Shown: positions 8,090 to 17,645 of the stretch, piece by piece
Layout: every line of letters begins with the position of its first letter
How positions within the stretch are numbered: position 1 is the first letter of the stretch
From: JAAZGD01 sp034003765
Lineage (GTDB): Bacteria; Bacillota; Clostridia; Peptostreptococcales; Anaerovoracaceae
DNA: 64,000 nt
Assembly: GCA_034003765.1 (NCBI GenBank)
Contig: JAVEXZ010000003.1
Location: forward strand, 1 to 64,000
Reading direction: 5' to 3'
Translations under genes and position numbers: made by a program
Notes under the pieces: model-generated
Seen by the model: the letters and a program-made list of their open reading frames with translations, nothing else
Databases searched by the model: none
Told to the model about the DNA's origin: nothing

Positions 8090-8929
8090 ATGCCAGAGCT
8101 CTTATCAAACATAGGTGCAAACATCCAAATCTCAGATGTTTTGGATATCGCAATTGTAACTTTTGTAATTTACAAAATCATGGAATTTATAAAAGAAACC
8201 AGGGCACAGCAACTCGTTAAGGGATTGCTTGTTTTGGTATTAGCTACTTTTATTTCTGGCGAATTTCAATTGTATACCTTGAATTGGGTCTTAAAAGGGG
8301 TAATGACAATTGGTGTAATTGCCCTTGTAATTATATTCCAGCCTGAACTGAGAAGAGGTCTTGAATATGTGGGTAGACAAAAATTATTAAAATCTCCCAT
8401 TAGAGAGATAGGAAAAGAAAAGGCAAAGCACATAGCCAATCAATTGGTAAAAACTGTGAACACTTTCTCAGCCCAAAGAATCGGGGCTCTCATAGTCTTC
8501 GAGAGAGAGGTTGCCCTAAAAGAAATTTGCGACACTGGGACGCTAATTAAGGCGGATATTTCCAGCGAGTTGTTAGGAAATATTTTTTATGAGGGGTCAC
8601 CTCTTCACGATGGGGCTGTTATAGTAAGAGGTGATAGGATCTATGCTGCTGGCTGTGTTCTTCCTCTGACTCAAAACAAAGATTTATCAAAAGATTTGGG
8701 AACTCGTCACAGGGCGGGACTTGGAATTACCGAGCATTCTGATGCCATGGCCCTAATAGTTTCTGAAGAGACTGGAATTATATCAATAGCTGTGGATGGA
8801 AAACTTTCTAGATTTCTTGATGTCAAATCTGTAGAAAAAGAACTGTTGAACTTTTACCTTGGGGGATTCGATGAAAAAATTCCTGCATTCTTTGGAAAGT
8901 TGAGGAAGAAAAAAAATGTTCCAAAATAA
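8090..8929 (+). CDS. cdaA: Diadenylate cyclase CdaA
   Basis: 279 residues. Three hydrophobic segments in the first ~90 residues anchor it in the membrane. The DAC catalytic domain follows with DGAVIV and GTRHRAGLG, the DGA and RHR signatures that condense two ATP into c-di-AMP. GAGGGG precedes the ATG. It overlaps cdaR by 14 bases and heads the conserved cdaA-cdaR-glmM order, in which CdaR and GlmM bind and modulate the cyclase. c-di-AMP controls potassium and osmotic balance in Firmicutes. Confidence 0.96.
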   Translation: MPELLSNIGANIQISDVLDIAIVTFVIYKIMEFIKETRAQQLVKGLLVLVLATFISGEFQLYTLNWVLKGVMTIGVIALVIIFQPELRRGLEYVGRQKLLKSPIREIGKEKAKHIANQLVKTVNTFSAQRIGALIVFEREVALKEICDTGTLIKADISSELLGNIFYEGSPLHDGAVIVRGDRIYAAGCVLPLTQNKDLSKDLGTRHRAGLGITEHSDAMALIVSEETGIISIAVDGKLSRFLDVKSVEKELLNFYLGGFDEKIPAFFGKLRKKKNVPK

Positions 8930-10124
8930 GAATGCCAATTTAATCCTGTCTATTGTAATCGCCATTGTACTTTGGGGCTATGTTTTAATTGACGTTAATC
9001 CCACTGTGGAACAGCCGTTTCAAAATATTCCGGTTAAAATACAGAACCAAGAAACCCTGATTCAAAGGGGTCTTGCTTTAACAACAGAAGATTACTTTGT
9101 CTCTGTGGTTATTAAGGGGAAAAGATCAGATATAGTTAAAATAGGGCAAGATGATATAGTTCCCATTATGGATGTCTATGGTTATGCCCTAGGCACTAAT
9201 TATATACCTGTGAAAATAGAAATCCCTGATGGTCTTGCTCTGGCTACTGTATCAGACCCCAAATTAGAAGTGATTATTGAAGAATACGTGGTGAGTAATC
9301 GGATGGTTGAGGTTCAATTTGTTGGTGACCTCGCCAACGGTAAGGAACCAGGTAATATAGAAATAAGCCCAAAACAGGTGGAAGTAAGGGGAGCAAAGTC
9401 TAGGGTGGAAGCTGTAAGCAAACTGCTTGCAGAAGTCTCTCTTATAGACTTAGAGACTTACGGAAAAACTTCTGCAACAATTCAAACACTAGATGAAAAC
9501 GGTAGTGTAGTTAATGGTGTTGGACTTTCTTCTACTACCCTATCAGTAACGGGAACACTTTTTTCTTCAAAAACTGTCCCACTTTTTGTGCCAATAATAG
9601 GAGAGATATCAGGAGACTATGAACTTGAGGCCATCTCAGTTCCTTCCCAAGTGACCATTGTTGGTGACGATGCTACACTTAATGCCATAAGTGGAATTAC
9701 AGCCGCAGCCATTGATATTTCCAACATTAATGTGACTACGATTTTACCAATACAGTTAAACTTAGCCCATGATGTTTTTTTATCAGACAGGATTCCCATA
9801 CCTACCATAGTTATTAAAATAAAAGGATATGACACAAAGACTGTTGAAGCATTAAATTCCGAGATTATTTTCAATGACTTAGATCCAAAGCTTACAGCTT
9901 ATGTAAACACAGCTCGAGTAAAGATTATTATGACAGGCCAGCAAAATGTCCTGGATACAATTAAAGATTCTTCAGCCTTTAACTTGTCATTAGATCTAAA
10001 AGGGTTTACAGAAGGAACTTATACGGTTCCCCTGCTAGTAAAATATAGTAAGACCTTAACTGATCTAGTTGTTTCTCCTTCAGAGGTTCAAATTACAATC
10101 AATGCACCAAATGAAGGATTCTAA
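8916..10124 (+). CDS. cdaR: CdaR, YbbR-domain regulator of CdaA
   Basis: 402 residues. One N-terminal membrane helix (LILSIVIAIVLWGYVL), then repeated beta-rich YbbR domains outside the membrane; I can follow about four repeats of ~75-90 residues. In Bacillus and Listeria relatives CdaR binds CdaA and tunes its activity. The 14-base overlap with cdaA supports translational coupling. Confidence 0.93.
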   Translation: MFQNKNANLILSIVIAIVLWGYVLIDVNPTVEQPFQNIPVKIQNQETLIQRGLALTTEDYFVSVVIKGKRSDIVKIGQDDIVPIMDVYGYALGTNYIPVKIEIPDGLALATVSDPKLEVIIEEYVVSNRMVEVQFVGDLANGKEPGNIEISPKQVEVRGAKSRVEAVSKLLAEVSLIDLETYGKTSATIQTLDENGSVVNGVGLSSTTLSVTGTLFSSKTVPLFVPIIGEISGDYELEAISVPSQVTIVGDDATLNAISGITAAAIDISNINVTTILPIQLNLAHDVFLSDRIPIPTIVIKIKGYDTKTVEALNSEIIFNDLDPKLTAYVNTARVKIIMTGQQNVLDTIKDSSAFNLSLDLKGFTEGTYTVPLLVKYSKTLTDLVVSPSEVQITINAPNEGF

Positions 10125-10164
10125 GCCGTTTTTGTTAGAATGGATTGCAAGGAGATAAAAATAA

Positions 10165-11514
10165 ATGAGCAGACTTTTTGGAACAGATGGAGTACGTGGG
10201 ATTGTTAACAAAGATTTAACGCCTGAACTGGCTTTTAACCTAGGGAAGGCTGGTACTTTTGTACTGAACAAAGAAAAAGAGCGACCTGTAATTATTATTG
10301 GTAAGGATACAAGGATATCTGGTGATCTACTTGAAGACGCACTTTCCGCTGGCATCTTATCCATGGGAGGAAATGTTATTAAAGTAGGAGTTCTTCCAAC
10401 CCCTGCTATTGCATATTTGGTTAGACATCTTCATGCAGATGCTGGTGTAGTTATTTCAGCTTCTCATAACACATTTGAGTATAACGGAATCAAGTTTTTT
10501 AACCATGATGGTTTTAAGCTAGATGAATATATAGAAGATGAGATTGAAGACATTATAACTAGAGATATAGATATCAATGGACATATTACTGGAGATCTGG
10601 TGGGAAGAGGTCTTGAGGCAGACAAAAAAGCCTTGGATTACTATGTGAAGTTTCTTAAATCCACGGTAAACTTGGATCTCACAGGTAAAAAGCTAGTCTT
10701 AGATTGTGCTAATGGGGCCTCCTATAAGGCTGCTAAAATAGTTTTTTCAGACTTAGGAGCAAAGGTTATAGCAATAGGGGATTCCCCAGACGGACTAAAC
10801 ATAAATGATGGTTGTGGCTCAACTCATCCAGGATTATTACAGGCCAGAGTCTTAAAAGAAAATGCCGATATTGGTCTGGCATTTGATGGGGATGCAGATA
10901 GATTAATTGCTGTTGATGAAAAGGGACAAATTATTGATGGGGATAAAATTCTTTGTATCTGCGCAAAAATGATGAAAAATACAGGGTTTTTATATGGAGA
11001 TCTTGTAACTGCTACGGTTATGAGCAATCTTGGTTTTCACAAGTACCTAGAAAAACTAAATATTAAGAGAGATGTAACAAAGGTAGGAGACCGTTATGTT
11101 TTGGAACAGATGTTAAAATCAGGATGTCTCTTAGGTGGAGAGCAATCTGGCCACTTAATATTCTTGAACTATACTACAACTGGAGATGGGATTTTGTCTG
11201 CTCTTCAATTTATGAAGGCAATTGACCTAGAGGGTAGAAAAGCCAGTGAGATAGGAGATGAAATAACCCTATATCCTCAGGTTTTAAAAAATGCTGCTAT
11301 TAAAGAGGAAAACAAGAAAAAATACGAGAAAGACCCAGAAATAATGGCGGAAATCACCAGGTTGGAAGACTTGATGGCGGGAGAAGGGCGAGTCCTCATA
11401 AGGCCTTCAGGTACTGAACCCCTTGTTAGAGTTATGATTGAAGGAAAAAATTTAGAGGAGATAACCAAACTTGCTGAAGGTCTTGCAAGACTTGTAACAA
11501 AAAGGTTTGGATAA
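10165..11514 (+). CDS. glmM: Phosphoglucosamine mutase
   Basis: 449 residues, full length. FGTDGVRG at the start, the phosphoserine loop SASHNTFEYNG, the metal loop DGDADR and the phosphate-binding loop RPSGTEPLVRVM. It converts glucosamine-6-phosphate to glucosamine-1-phosphate on the way to UDP-GlcNAc and peptidoglycan. AAGGAGAT precedes the ATG. It lies 12 bases before glmS, which makes its substrate. Confidence 0.96.
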   Translation: MSRLFGTDGVRGIVNKDLTPELAFNLGKAGTFVLNKEKERPVIIIGKDTRISGDLLEDALSAGILSMGGNVIKVGVLPTPAIAYLVRHLHADAGVVISASHNTFEYNGIKFFNHDGFKLDEYIEDEIEDIITRDIDINGHITGDLVGRGLEADKKALDYYVKFLKSTVNLDLTGKKLVLDCANGASYKAAKIVFSDLGAKVIAIGDSPDGLNINDGCGSTHPGLLQARVLKENADIGLAFDGDADRLIAVDEKGQIIDGDKILCICAKMMKNTGFLYGDLVTATVMSNLGFHKYLEKLNIKRDVTKVGDRYVLEQMLKSGCLLGGEQSGHLIFLNYTTTGDGILSALQFMKAIDLEGRKASEIGDEITLYPQVLKNAAIKEENKKKYEKDPEIMAEITRLEDLMAGEGRVLIRPSGTEPLVRVMIEGKNLEEITKLAEGLARLVTKRFG

Positions 11515-11526
11515 GGGGAGAAAAAT

Positions 11527-13356
11527 ATGTGCGGAATTGTTGGATATGTTGGTGCCGGTAACGCAAAAAATATTATCCTAGATGGTCTTAAAAAATTAGA
11601 ATATAGGGGTTATGATTCCTCGGGAATTGCACTTTGCTCAAAAGGTAAAATAGAGGTGAGAAAGGCTCTTGGCAGGATAGCTGAACTTGAAGAAATTCTC
11701 TCAAAAGAAGATATTTATTCAAATACAGGCATAGGACATACTAGATGGGCCACCCACGGTTCTCCTTCTTGGGAAAATGCTCACCCTCACTGTAATTCTG
11801 GGTGTTCCGTAGCCCTAGTACATAATGGTATTATTGAGAACTACGTGGAACTAAGAGATTGGCTTATTAATGATTATGGAATAGTATTCAAGAGCGAAAC
11901 CGATACTGAAGTAATTGCACATCTAGTAGGTTTTTATTACGATGGAAATCTTCAAGATGCAGTCTATAAAACAGTTGAAAAGATGAGAGGCGCCTTTTCC
12001 ATTGCTGTTGTTTGTGAAGAGGAGCCGGATAAAATTGTGGCTTACCGTCGAGATGCTCCCTTAATAGCTGGGATAGGAAGGGATGCTAATTTTATTGCTT
12101 CAGATATTCCAGCCTTACTTAAGTATGTTCGTGAAATTTACCTGATTGAAAACAACGAGATGGTTGTTGTCACCAAGGACGCAATCAAAATATATAATGC
12201 AAATCGTGAACCAGTGAATCGAGAAGTTTTTCACGTTACTTGGGATGCAGATGCAGCCGAAAAAGAAGGCTATGAGCATTTCATGCTAAAGGAGATACAT
12301 GAGCAACCAAAAGGTCTTTATGAAACCCTTAATCGTCGCTTAGACAAAGATGGTCATATCAACCTAGATGGAATCAAGATGACTAAGGAAGATCTAATGA
12401 AGTTTAACAAAGTATATATTGTAGCTTGTGGGACAGCTTACCATGCAGGGCTAGTAGGAAAAGAAGCAATTGAAAAAATGGCTAAAATTCCAGTGGAAGT
12501 GGAAGTGGCTAGCGAGTTTAGATATAGGGACCCATTTGTTGATGCTAACACCCTCTTTATAGGGGTTAGCCAATCTGGGGAAACCCTGGACACATTGGCA
12601 GCTCTAAGGGAAGCTAAAAGAAAAGGAGCCAGAGTTCTTTCGGTAGTTAATGTTGTTGGTAGTTCTGTGGCAAGAGAGTCTGACGACGTTTTTTATACCT
12701 GGGCAGGCCCTGAGATAGCAGTTGCTTCAACAAAGGCCTATACCACCCAGCTGATGTGCATGTATTTGATAGCCCTCTATATGGGGAGAACCAAAGGAAC
12801 AATTGATGAAGGCTACTACAATAAATATATCTGTGAGTTAAAAGAAATTCCCGAAAAGCTAAAAACAATTTTCGAAAAAGAGTCAGAAATACAAGAGATT
12901 GCTAAAAGCATATACATGAAAGATCCAGTTTTCTTTATTGGAAGAGGACCAGATGTGGGTGTTTCCTATGAAGGTTCTTTGAAGCTAAAAGAAATTTCCT
13001 ATATCAACTCTTTTGCTATTGCTGCTGGGGAATTAAAGCATGGAACAATAGCCTTGATAGAGCAAGGAACCCTTGTTGTGGCTCTTGCTACCCAAGAGAA
13101 ACTTTATGAGAAGATGCTATCGAACATTCAAGAAGTAAAGGCCAGAGGTGCCTATGTCCTGGGTCTTGCAAAGGTCAACAACCAGGAGATAGAGAGGCAT
13201 GGGGATCAACTTATGGTTATTCCAAATTGTATGGATGAAATAAGCCCCTTGCTATCAGTGGTTCCCCTCCAATTATTGGCCTATTATATAGCAAAGGAAA
13301 GAGGATGCGATATTGACAAGCCCAAGAATTTGGCCAAAAGTGTAACAGTTGAATAA
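11527..13356 (+). CDS. glmS: Glutamine-fructose-6-phosphate aminotransferase
   Basis: 609 residues. N-terminal glutaminase domain with the nucleophile Cys right after Met (CGIVGYVG), then two SIS sugar-isomerase domains (CGTAYHAG, SQSGETLDT, STKAYTTQ) and the family C terminus KNLAKSVTVE. It makes glucosamine-6-phosphate from fructose-6-phosphate and glutamine. Only 12 bases separate it from glmM, so the glmS ribozyme seen upstream of this gene in many Gram-positives cannot be present. Confidence 0.96.
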   Translation: MCGIVGYVGAGNAKNIILDGLKKLEYRGYDSSGIALCSKGKIEVRKALGRIAELEEILSKEDIYSNTGIGHTRWATHGSPSWENAHPHCNSGCSVALVHNGIIENYVELRDWLINDYGIVFKSETDTEVIAHLVGFYYDGNLQDAVYKTVEKMRGAFSIAVVCEEEPDKIVAYRRDAPLIAGIGRDANFIASDIPALLKYVREIYLIENNEMVVVTKDAIKIYNANREPVNREVFHVTWDADAAEKEGYEHFMLKEIHEQPKGLYETLNRRLDKDGHINLDGIKMTKEDLMKFNKVYIVACGTAYHAGLVGKEAIEKMAKIPVEVEVASEFRYRDPFVDANTLFIGVSQSGETLDTLAALREAKRKGARVLSVVNVVGSSVARESDDVFYTWAGPEIAVASTKAYTTQLMCMYLIALYMGRTKGTIDEGYYNKYICELKEIPEKLKTIFEKESEIQEIAKSIYMKDPVFFIGRGPDVGVSYEGSLKLKEISYINSFAIAAGELKHGTIALIEQGTLVVALATQEKLYEKMLSNIQEVKARGAYVLGLAKVNNQEIERHGDQLMVIPNCMDEISPLLSVVPLQLLAYYIAKERGCDIDKPKNLAKSVTVE

Positions 13357-13400
13357 GCTAGCAAATAAATATTTTAATCAAACAAAAAAAGGAGTAATCT

Positions 13401-14651
13401 ATGCAACCATATGATATTAGAGATTTAAGTTTAGCCCAGTGGGGTCACCAAAAGATAAGTTGGGTTAAGGAAAACATGCCCTTGCTATCGGAGTTTGAGG
13501 AAGAATTCAAAACATCCAAACCATTTCAGGGGGTCAAGATATCTTTATCTGTACATCTTGAAGCTAAGACTGCCTACCTTTGCAAAGTATTAGCTGCAGG
13601 GGGTGCAGAGATGGCAATAACAGGAAGCAATGTTCTTTCTACCCAAGACGATGTTGCAGCAGCATTGGTGGATGATGGCCTAAAGGTTTTCGCCTACCAC
13701 AATGCAAGTCCTGAAGAATATGATAGGCATATTGAAAAGACCCTTGAACACAAACCCAATATCATTATTGATGATGGAGGAGATTTGGTTGGAATGATCC
13801 TTGGTAAAAGAGGGGATTTGGGAGAGGATGTATGGGGTGGCTGCGAAGAAACCACAACAGGAGTTCTAAGGCTAAAGGCTATGGAAAAAGATGGGCTCCT
13901 TAAGTTTCCCATGGTGGCAGTGAATGATGCCCGTTGCAAGCACCTTTTTGATAATAGGTATGGAACTGGCCAATCGGTTTGGACAAGTATTACCAATAAT
14001 ACCAACCTTATTGTTGCTGGTAAAACTGCTGTTGTTGCAGGCTATGGCTGGTGCTCAAAAGGCATTGCCTTAAGGGGCGCTGCTTTGGGGGCCAGGATAA
14101 TTGTAACGGAAATTGATGCTATAAAGGCAATGGAAGCAAAAATGGATGGTCATGAAATTATGACTATGGAAAAGGCCGCCCCCTTAGGAGATATATTCAT
14201 TACAGCAACAGGTTGCAAGGATACTATCACTATGGACCATATGATGACTATGAAAAACCGAGCTATATTAAGCAATGCGGGCCACTTTAATGTGGAAATT
14301 GATATGGCTGGTTTGGAAGAAAATGCTATACAAAAAAGAGAGACAAGAAAGAATATTATGGGCTACCAACTACCCAATGAAAAGTGGGTTAATGTTATTG
14401 GTGATGGACGACTAGTAAATATTGCTGCCGGGGATGGCCATCCTGCGGAAATAATGGATATGAGTTTTGCTGTGCAGATTATGTCTGCCCTTTATATAAA
14501 GGATAATTATAAAGAACTTGGGAACAAAGTTATTGATGTTTCAGACAGTATTGATAATGATATTTCTAAACGTTTACTAGTTGCTTGGGGTGCGGAGATT
14601 GACCAATTAACTCCTGCCCAAGAGAAGTATCTAAACAGCTGGGAGGTATAG
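13401..14651 (+). CDS. ahcY: S-adenosylhomocysteine hydrolase, archaeal/Thermotoga-like
   Basis: 416 residues. Hydrolyses S-adenosylhomocysteine to adenosine and homocysteine (possibly S-inosylhomocysteine in this subgroup). Seen: ITGSNVLSTQDD, EETTTGV, the NDARCKHLFDNRYGTGQS substrate/NAD segment with the catalytic Lys and Asp, the Rossmann motif GYGWCSKGIA, and the GDGRLVNIAAGDGHPAEIMD region. The FDNRYGTGQS form and the length without the insert of longer bacterial enzymes resemble Thermotoga and archaeal proteins. GGAGTAA precedes the ATG. Most Firmicutes use Pfs/LuxS instead. It sits 4 bases before an aminotransferase gene. Confidence 0.92.
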   Translation: MQPYDIRDLSLAQWGHQKISWVKENMPLLSEFEEEFKTSKPFQGVKISLSVHLEAKTAYLCKVLAAGGAEMAITGSNVLSTQDDVAAALVDDGLKVFAYHNASPEEYDRHIEKTLEHKPNIIIDDGGDLVGMILGKRGDLGEDVWGGCEETTTGVLRLKAMEKDGLLKFPMVAVNDARCKHLFDNRYGTGQSVWTSITNNTNLIVAGKTAVVAGYGWCSKGIALRGAALGARIIVTEIDAIKAMEAKMDGHEIMTMEKAAPLGDIFITATGCKDTITMDHMMTMKNRAILSNAGHFNVEIDMAGLEENAIQKRETRKNIMGYQLPNEKWVNVIGDGRLVNIAAGDGHPAEIMDMSFAVQIMSALYIKDNYKELGNKVIDVSDSIDNDISKRLLVAWGAEIDQLTPAQEKYLNSWEV

Positions 14652-14655
14652 AGAA

Positions 14656-15843
14656 TTGAAATTTGCGGATAGAATCCTAAGGTTAGAAGATCGTTCATTG
14701 TTGGAGGTTTTTGAACTGCCCGCTTCAGATAAAATGATAAGTTTTTCGGGAGGCTTTCCATCTACCGAAACCTATCCTATGAAAGCCATTGAGGCCACAT
14801 TTTTAGGGGCTATTGAAGAAGCGGGACCAAAGGTTTTTGCCTATGCTAGCACAAGTGGGCTTCCAGCCTTGCGTAAGCAAATTTTAGATAGAATGGCGGA
14901 CAAACTTGGAGTTCACTATGAAATGGATGAAATCGTCATAACAAGTGGATCCCAGCAGGGTGTTGATATGAGTGGTATGCTCTTTGTAAACAAAGATGAT
15001 GTGATACTATTTGAAACCCCTTCATACCTAGGTGCAGTAAATGCTCTTAGAGCCTATGAGGCGGAATTAGTTGGCGTTCCCACAGATCATGAAGGCATTG
15101 AAATCAATGCCCTAAAGGATTGTTTGGAAAAGTATGGTGATAGGGTAAAGATGATTTATGTTATCCCGGATTTTCAAAATCCAACGGGAAGAAGTTGGTC
15201 CAACAAAAGAAGAATAGCCTTTATGGAAGAAATGAAGAATCATGATATTCCTATAGTAGAAGATGGGGCTTATGCTGAATTGTCTTTTGAAAAAGAAACA
15301 CAAAAACCTTTATGCGCCTATGACACCAAGGGCCAAGTTGTTTATGTGGGAACATTTTCAAAAAGTTTTTGCCCAGGCCTAAGAGTTGCTTGGCTTTGTG
15401 CAAGAAAAGAACTTATGGATAAATATTTAGTACTTAAGAATGCCTCGGACCTAGCATCTTCTACCATAGCTCAGTATCAGATGTCCTATTTTATGGAGCA
15501 TTTTGATATGGATGCCCATGTTGATGAAATCTCTTTGCTTTACAAACATCGCCGCAATGTAATGGCAGATGCCATTGAACAGTATTTCCCTGAAGAAGTG
15601 GACTATGTTTTACCAAAGGGTGGATTGTTCATTTGGGCTGAGCTGCCTGAAGGAAAAGACACTAGGGACTTACTTAAGAGGGGCATAGCTAAAAATGTAA
15701 CATTTGTTCCAGGCTCGTCTTTTTATCCTGGTGACAGAAAGTATCATCAAATGCGGCTTAACTTTTCCAACATGGCAGATGCCGAAACTGAAAAAGGGAT
15801 TCAGATACTGGGGATGTTAATTAAAGAATTTTTAGCCGAATAG
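14656..15843 (+). CDS. PLP-dependent class I/II aminotransferase
   Basis: 395 residues. Fold type I transferase of the 2-aminoadipate/MocR-catalytic-domain group. ITSGSQQGVDM binds the cofactor, PDFQNPTG carries the conserved Asn, and the PLP lysine lies in TFSKSFCPGLRVAW. The start is TTG 14656 with GGGAGG nine bases upstream, immediately after the ahcY stop, so the pair is probably one transcript. Substrate unknown; aromatic, branched-chain or aminoadipate-type amino acids are the usual range. The stop codon opens a 10-bp tandem repeat. Confidence 0.85.
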   Translation: MKFADRILRLEDRSLLEVFELPASDKMISFSGGFPSTETYPMKAIEATFLGAIEEAGPKVFAYASTSGLPALRKQILDRMADKLGVHYEMDEIVITSGSQQGVDMSGMLFVNKDDVILFETPSYLGAVNALRAYEAELVGVPTDHEGIEINALKDCLEKYGDRVKMIYVIPDFQNPTGRSWSNKRRIAFMEEMKNHDIPIVEDGAYAELSFEKETQKPLCAYDTKGQVVYVGTFSKSFCPGLRVAWLCARKELMDKYLVLKNASDLASSTIAQYQMSYFMEHFDMDAHVDEISLLYKHRRNVMADAIEQYFPEEVDYVLPKGGLFIWAELPEGKDTRDLLKRGIAKNVTFVPGSSFYPGDRKYHQMRLNFSNMADAETEKGIQILGMLIKEFLAE

Positions 15844-15886
15844 GCATGAGTAGGCCTGAATAGGTCTGATTAGGCGAGGAATAGAC
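15841..15886. repeat. 10-bp tandem repeat starting at a stop codon
   Basis: About 4.5 imperfect copies of a 10-bp unit (TAGGCATGAG, TAGGCCTGAA, TAGGTCTGAT, TAGGCGAGGA). The TAG of the first copy is the stop codon of the aminotransferase. The CDS end GCCGAATAGG recurs as CCTGAATAGG. Confidence 0.75.
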
Positions 15887-15984
15887 TTGTTGTTGGACAC
15901 CCACCATATAATGGAAAAAATACATTTAGAGAAGATAGATAGAGCTTGGAGAATGTTGGATTAAAGTTGTGAAAAGAGGATTAA

Positions 15985-17643
15985 ATGGATTACAAAAACT
16001 TAGCCCAAATGTTGTTCCCTCAAGAACTAAAAACCCCTGAGGAATATGAAAATATTTATCCCAAAAGAACTTTAGCTGAAAATGCTCGGGTTACAAGACT
16101 GGCACCTAGTCCAACTGGCTTTATTCACTTGGGGAATCTTTATGGAGCCTTTGCAGATGAAAGACTAGCAAAGCAGAGCGAAGGTATTTTCTTCCTTAGA
16201 ATTGAAGACACAGATGATAAAAGATTTGTGGAGGGAGCAACAGAGATACTTATTAATTCATTGGAGAGATTTGGAATTGGATTTGATGAAGGGGCCATGA
16301 AAGATGGGGAAGTGGGCGACTATGGTCCTTACTACCAAAGCAATCGTCAAGATATCTATCAGTGCTATGCTAAACACCTTGTTGAAAAGGGCTGGGCTTA
16401 CCCCTGCTTTTTAACTGAAGAAGAGATCCAAAATATTCGTCAAGACCAGGAGAAAAAAAATGAAAACCCTGGAATTTACGGGAAGTGGGCTAGGAGTAGA
16501 GACCTTAGTCTAGAAGAGGTTGAAGGAAGAATAGTTAAAGGAGAAGCCCATGTAATTCGTCTCTATTCCCGAGGCAATGTAGAAGACCCTAAGAGTATTC
16601 GTGTAGAGGATGGTGTTCGAGGGATTTTAGAGTTACCCGAGAACACCCAAGACATAGTAATTCTTAAAGCAAATGGTATGCCTACATACCACTTTGCCCA
16701 TGTGGTAGACGATCATTTAATGAGAACTACCCATGTTGTAAGGGGTGCAGAATGGTTACCCAGCCTGGCTATTCATATAGAACTTTTTGAGTCACTTGGT
16801 TTTGAAAAACCTGTTTATTGTCACACTGCACAGTTAATGAAACTTGATGACCATGGCAACAAAAGAAAGCTATCAAAGAGATTGGACCCTGAATTGTCCT
16901 TGGAATACTATAGGAAGGAAGGCTATCATCCAAAAGCGGTTAGAGAATATCTTCTGACTCTTCTTAATTCTAACTTCGAAGAATGGCGCATGGATAACCC
17001 TGATAAAGCTCAAGAAGACTTCCCATTTACAATGGAAAAAATGAAGAGTGGGGATGCTCTTTTTGACCTAGATAAGCTTCAAGATATTTCCAAGGATGTT
17101 CTGGCCAAGGAATCTGCAAAAGACCTTGTAGAATTTTTGCTTGATTGGGCGGGAGAATTTATGCCAGAAGGTTACAAGGTAATGAGTGGCAAAGAAGATT
17201 ACCTCCAGCAAGTTATGGACTTAGGTAGAAAAATTGATAAACCAAGAAAAGACCTGATAAATGGGAGACAAATTTGGGAATTTATCGGTTACTTCTTTGA
17301 CGACTTCTATAAAATAGAAGATCCAATGCCAGAAAATGTTTCCTTAGATGATAAAAATATTATTCTTACCAAATATCTAGAAACTTATGACCCAAAGGAC
17401 GACCAAGGAGAATGGTTTGCAAAGATACGTGAAATTGGTGAAAGCCTGAATTATGCTGGTCGACCAAAAGATTTTAAGAAGGAGCCAGAAAAGTACAAGG
17501 GCCATGTTGGAGATGTAAGCACGGTTATTCGTATTGCCTTAATGGGGCGTTCTCAATCACCCGACCTTTGGGAAATCCAGCAAATATTGGGAGAAGTTAG
17601 AACACGGCAGAGAATTCAAACACAAATTGAAAAGCGGGTATAG
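15985..17643 (+). CDS. gltX: Glutamyl-tRNA synthetase (long form)
   Basis: 552 residues, longer than the ~490 typical. Class I signatures: APSPTGFIHLGNLYGA (HIGH-equivalent HLGN) and KRKLSKR (KMSKS-equivalent), with FLRIEDTD between. Charges tRNA-Glu. The C-terminal anticodon-binding half is divergent and contains an extra ~60 residues, as in some clostridial long forms. GAGG precedes the ATG. No T-box leader is visible in the 141-base upstream gap, which holds a repeat and a TATAAT at 15907. A tRNA-Glu gene lies 1.4 kb downstream. Confidence 0.88.
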   Translation: MDYKNLAQMLFPQELKTPEEYENIYPKRTLAENARVTRLAPSPTGFIHLGNLYGAFADERLAKQSEGIFFLRIEDTDDKRFVEGATEILINSLERFGIGFDEGAMKDGEVGDYGPYYQSNRQDIYQCYAKHLVEKGWAYPCFLTEEEIQNIRQDQEKKNENPGIYGKWARSRDLSLEEVEGRIVKGEAHVIRLYSRGNVEDPKSIRVEDGVRGILELPENTQDIVILKANGMPTYHFAHVVDDHLMRTTHVVRGAEWLPSLAIHIELFESLGFEKPVYCHTAQLMKLDDHGNKRKLSKRLDPELSLEYYRKEGYHPKAVREYLLTLLNSNFEEWRMDNPDKAQEDFPFTMEKMKSGDALFDLDKLQDISKDVLAKESAKDLVEFLLDWAGEFMPEGYKVMSGKEDYLQQVMDLGRKIDKPRKDLINGRQIWEFIGYFFDDFYKIEDPMPENVSLDDKNIILTKYLETYDPKDDQGEWFAKIREIGESLNYAGRPKDFKKEPEKYKGHVGDVSTVIRIALMGRSQSPDLWEIQQILGEVRTRQRIQTQIEKRV

Positions 17644-17645
17644 AT

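Noticed and set aside
8032..8220. Open frame of 62 codons overlapping the cdaA start
   Set aside because: It overlaps the cdaA promoter and N terminus in another frame and has no ribosome binding site.
11515..11526. glmS ribozyme/riboswitch upstream of glmS
   Set aside because: Only 12 bases separate glmM and glmS, far too few.
15844..15984. T-box leader upstream of gltX
   Set aside because: No conserved T-box sequence or antiterminator/terminator pair is visible; the gap holds a 10-bp repeat and a possible -10.
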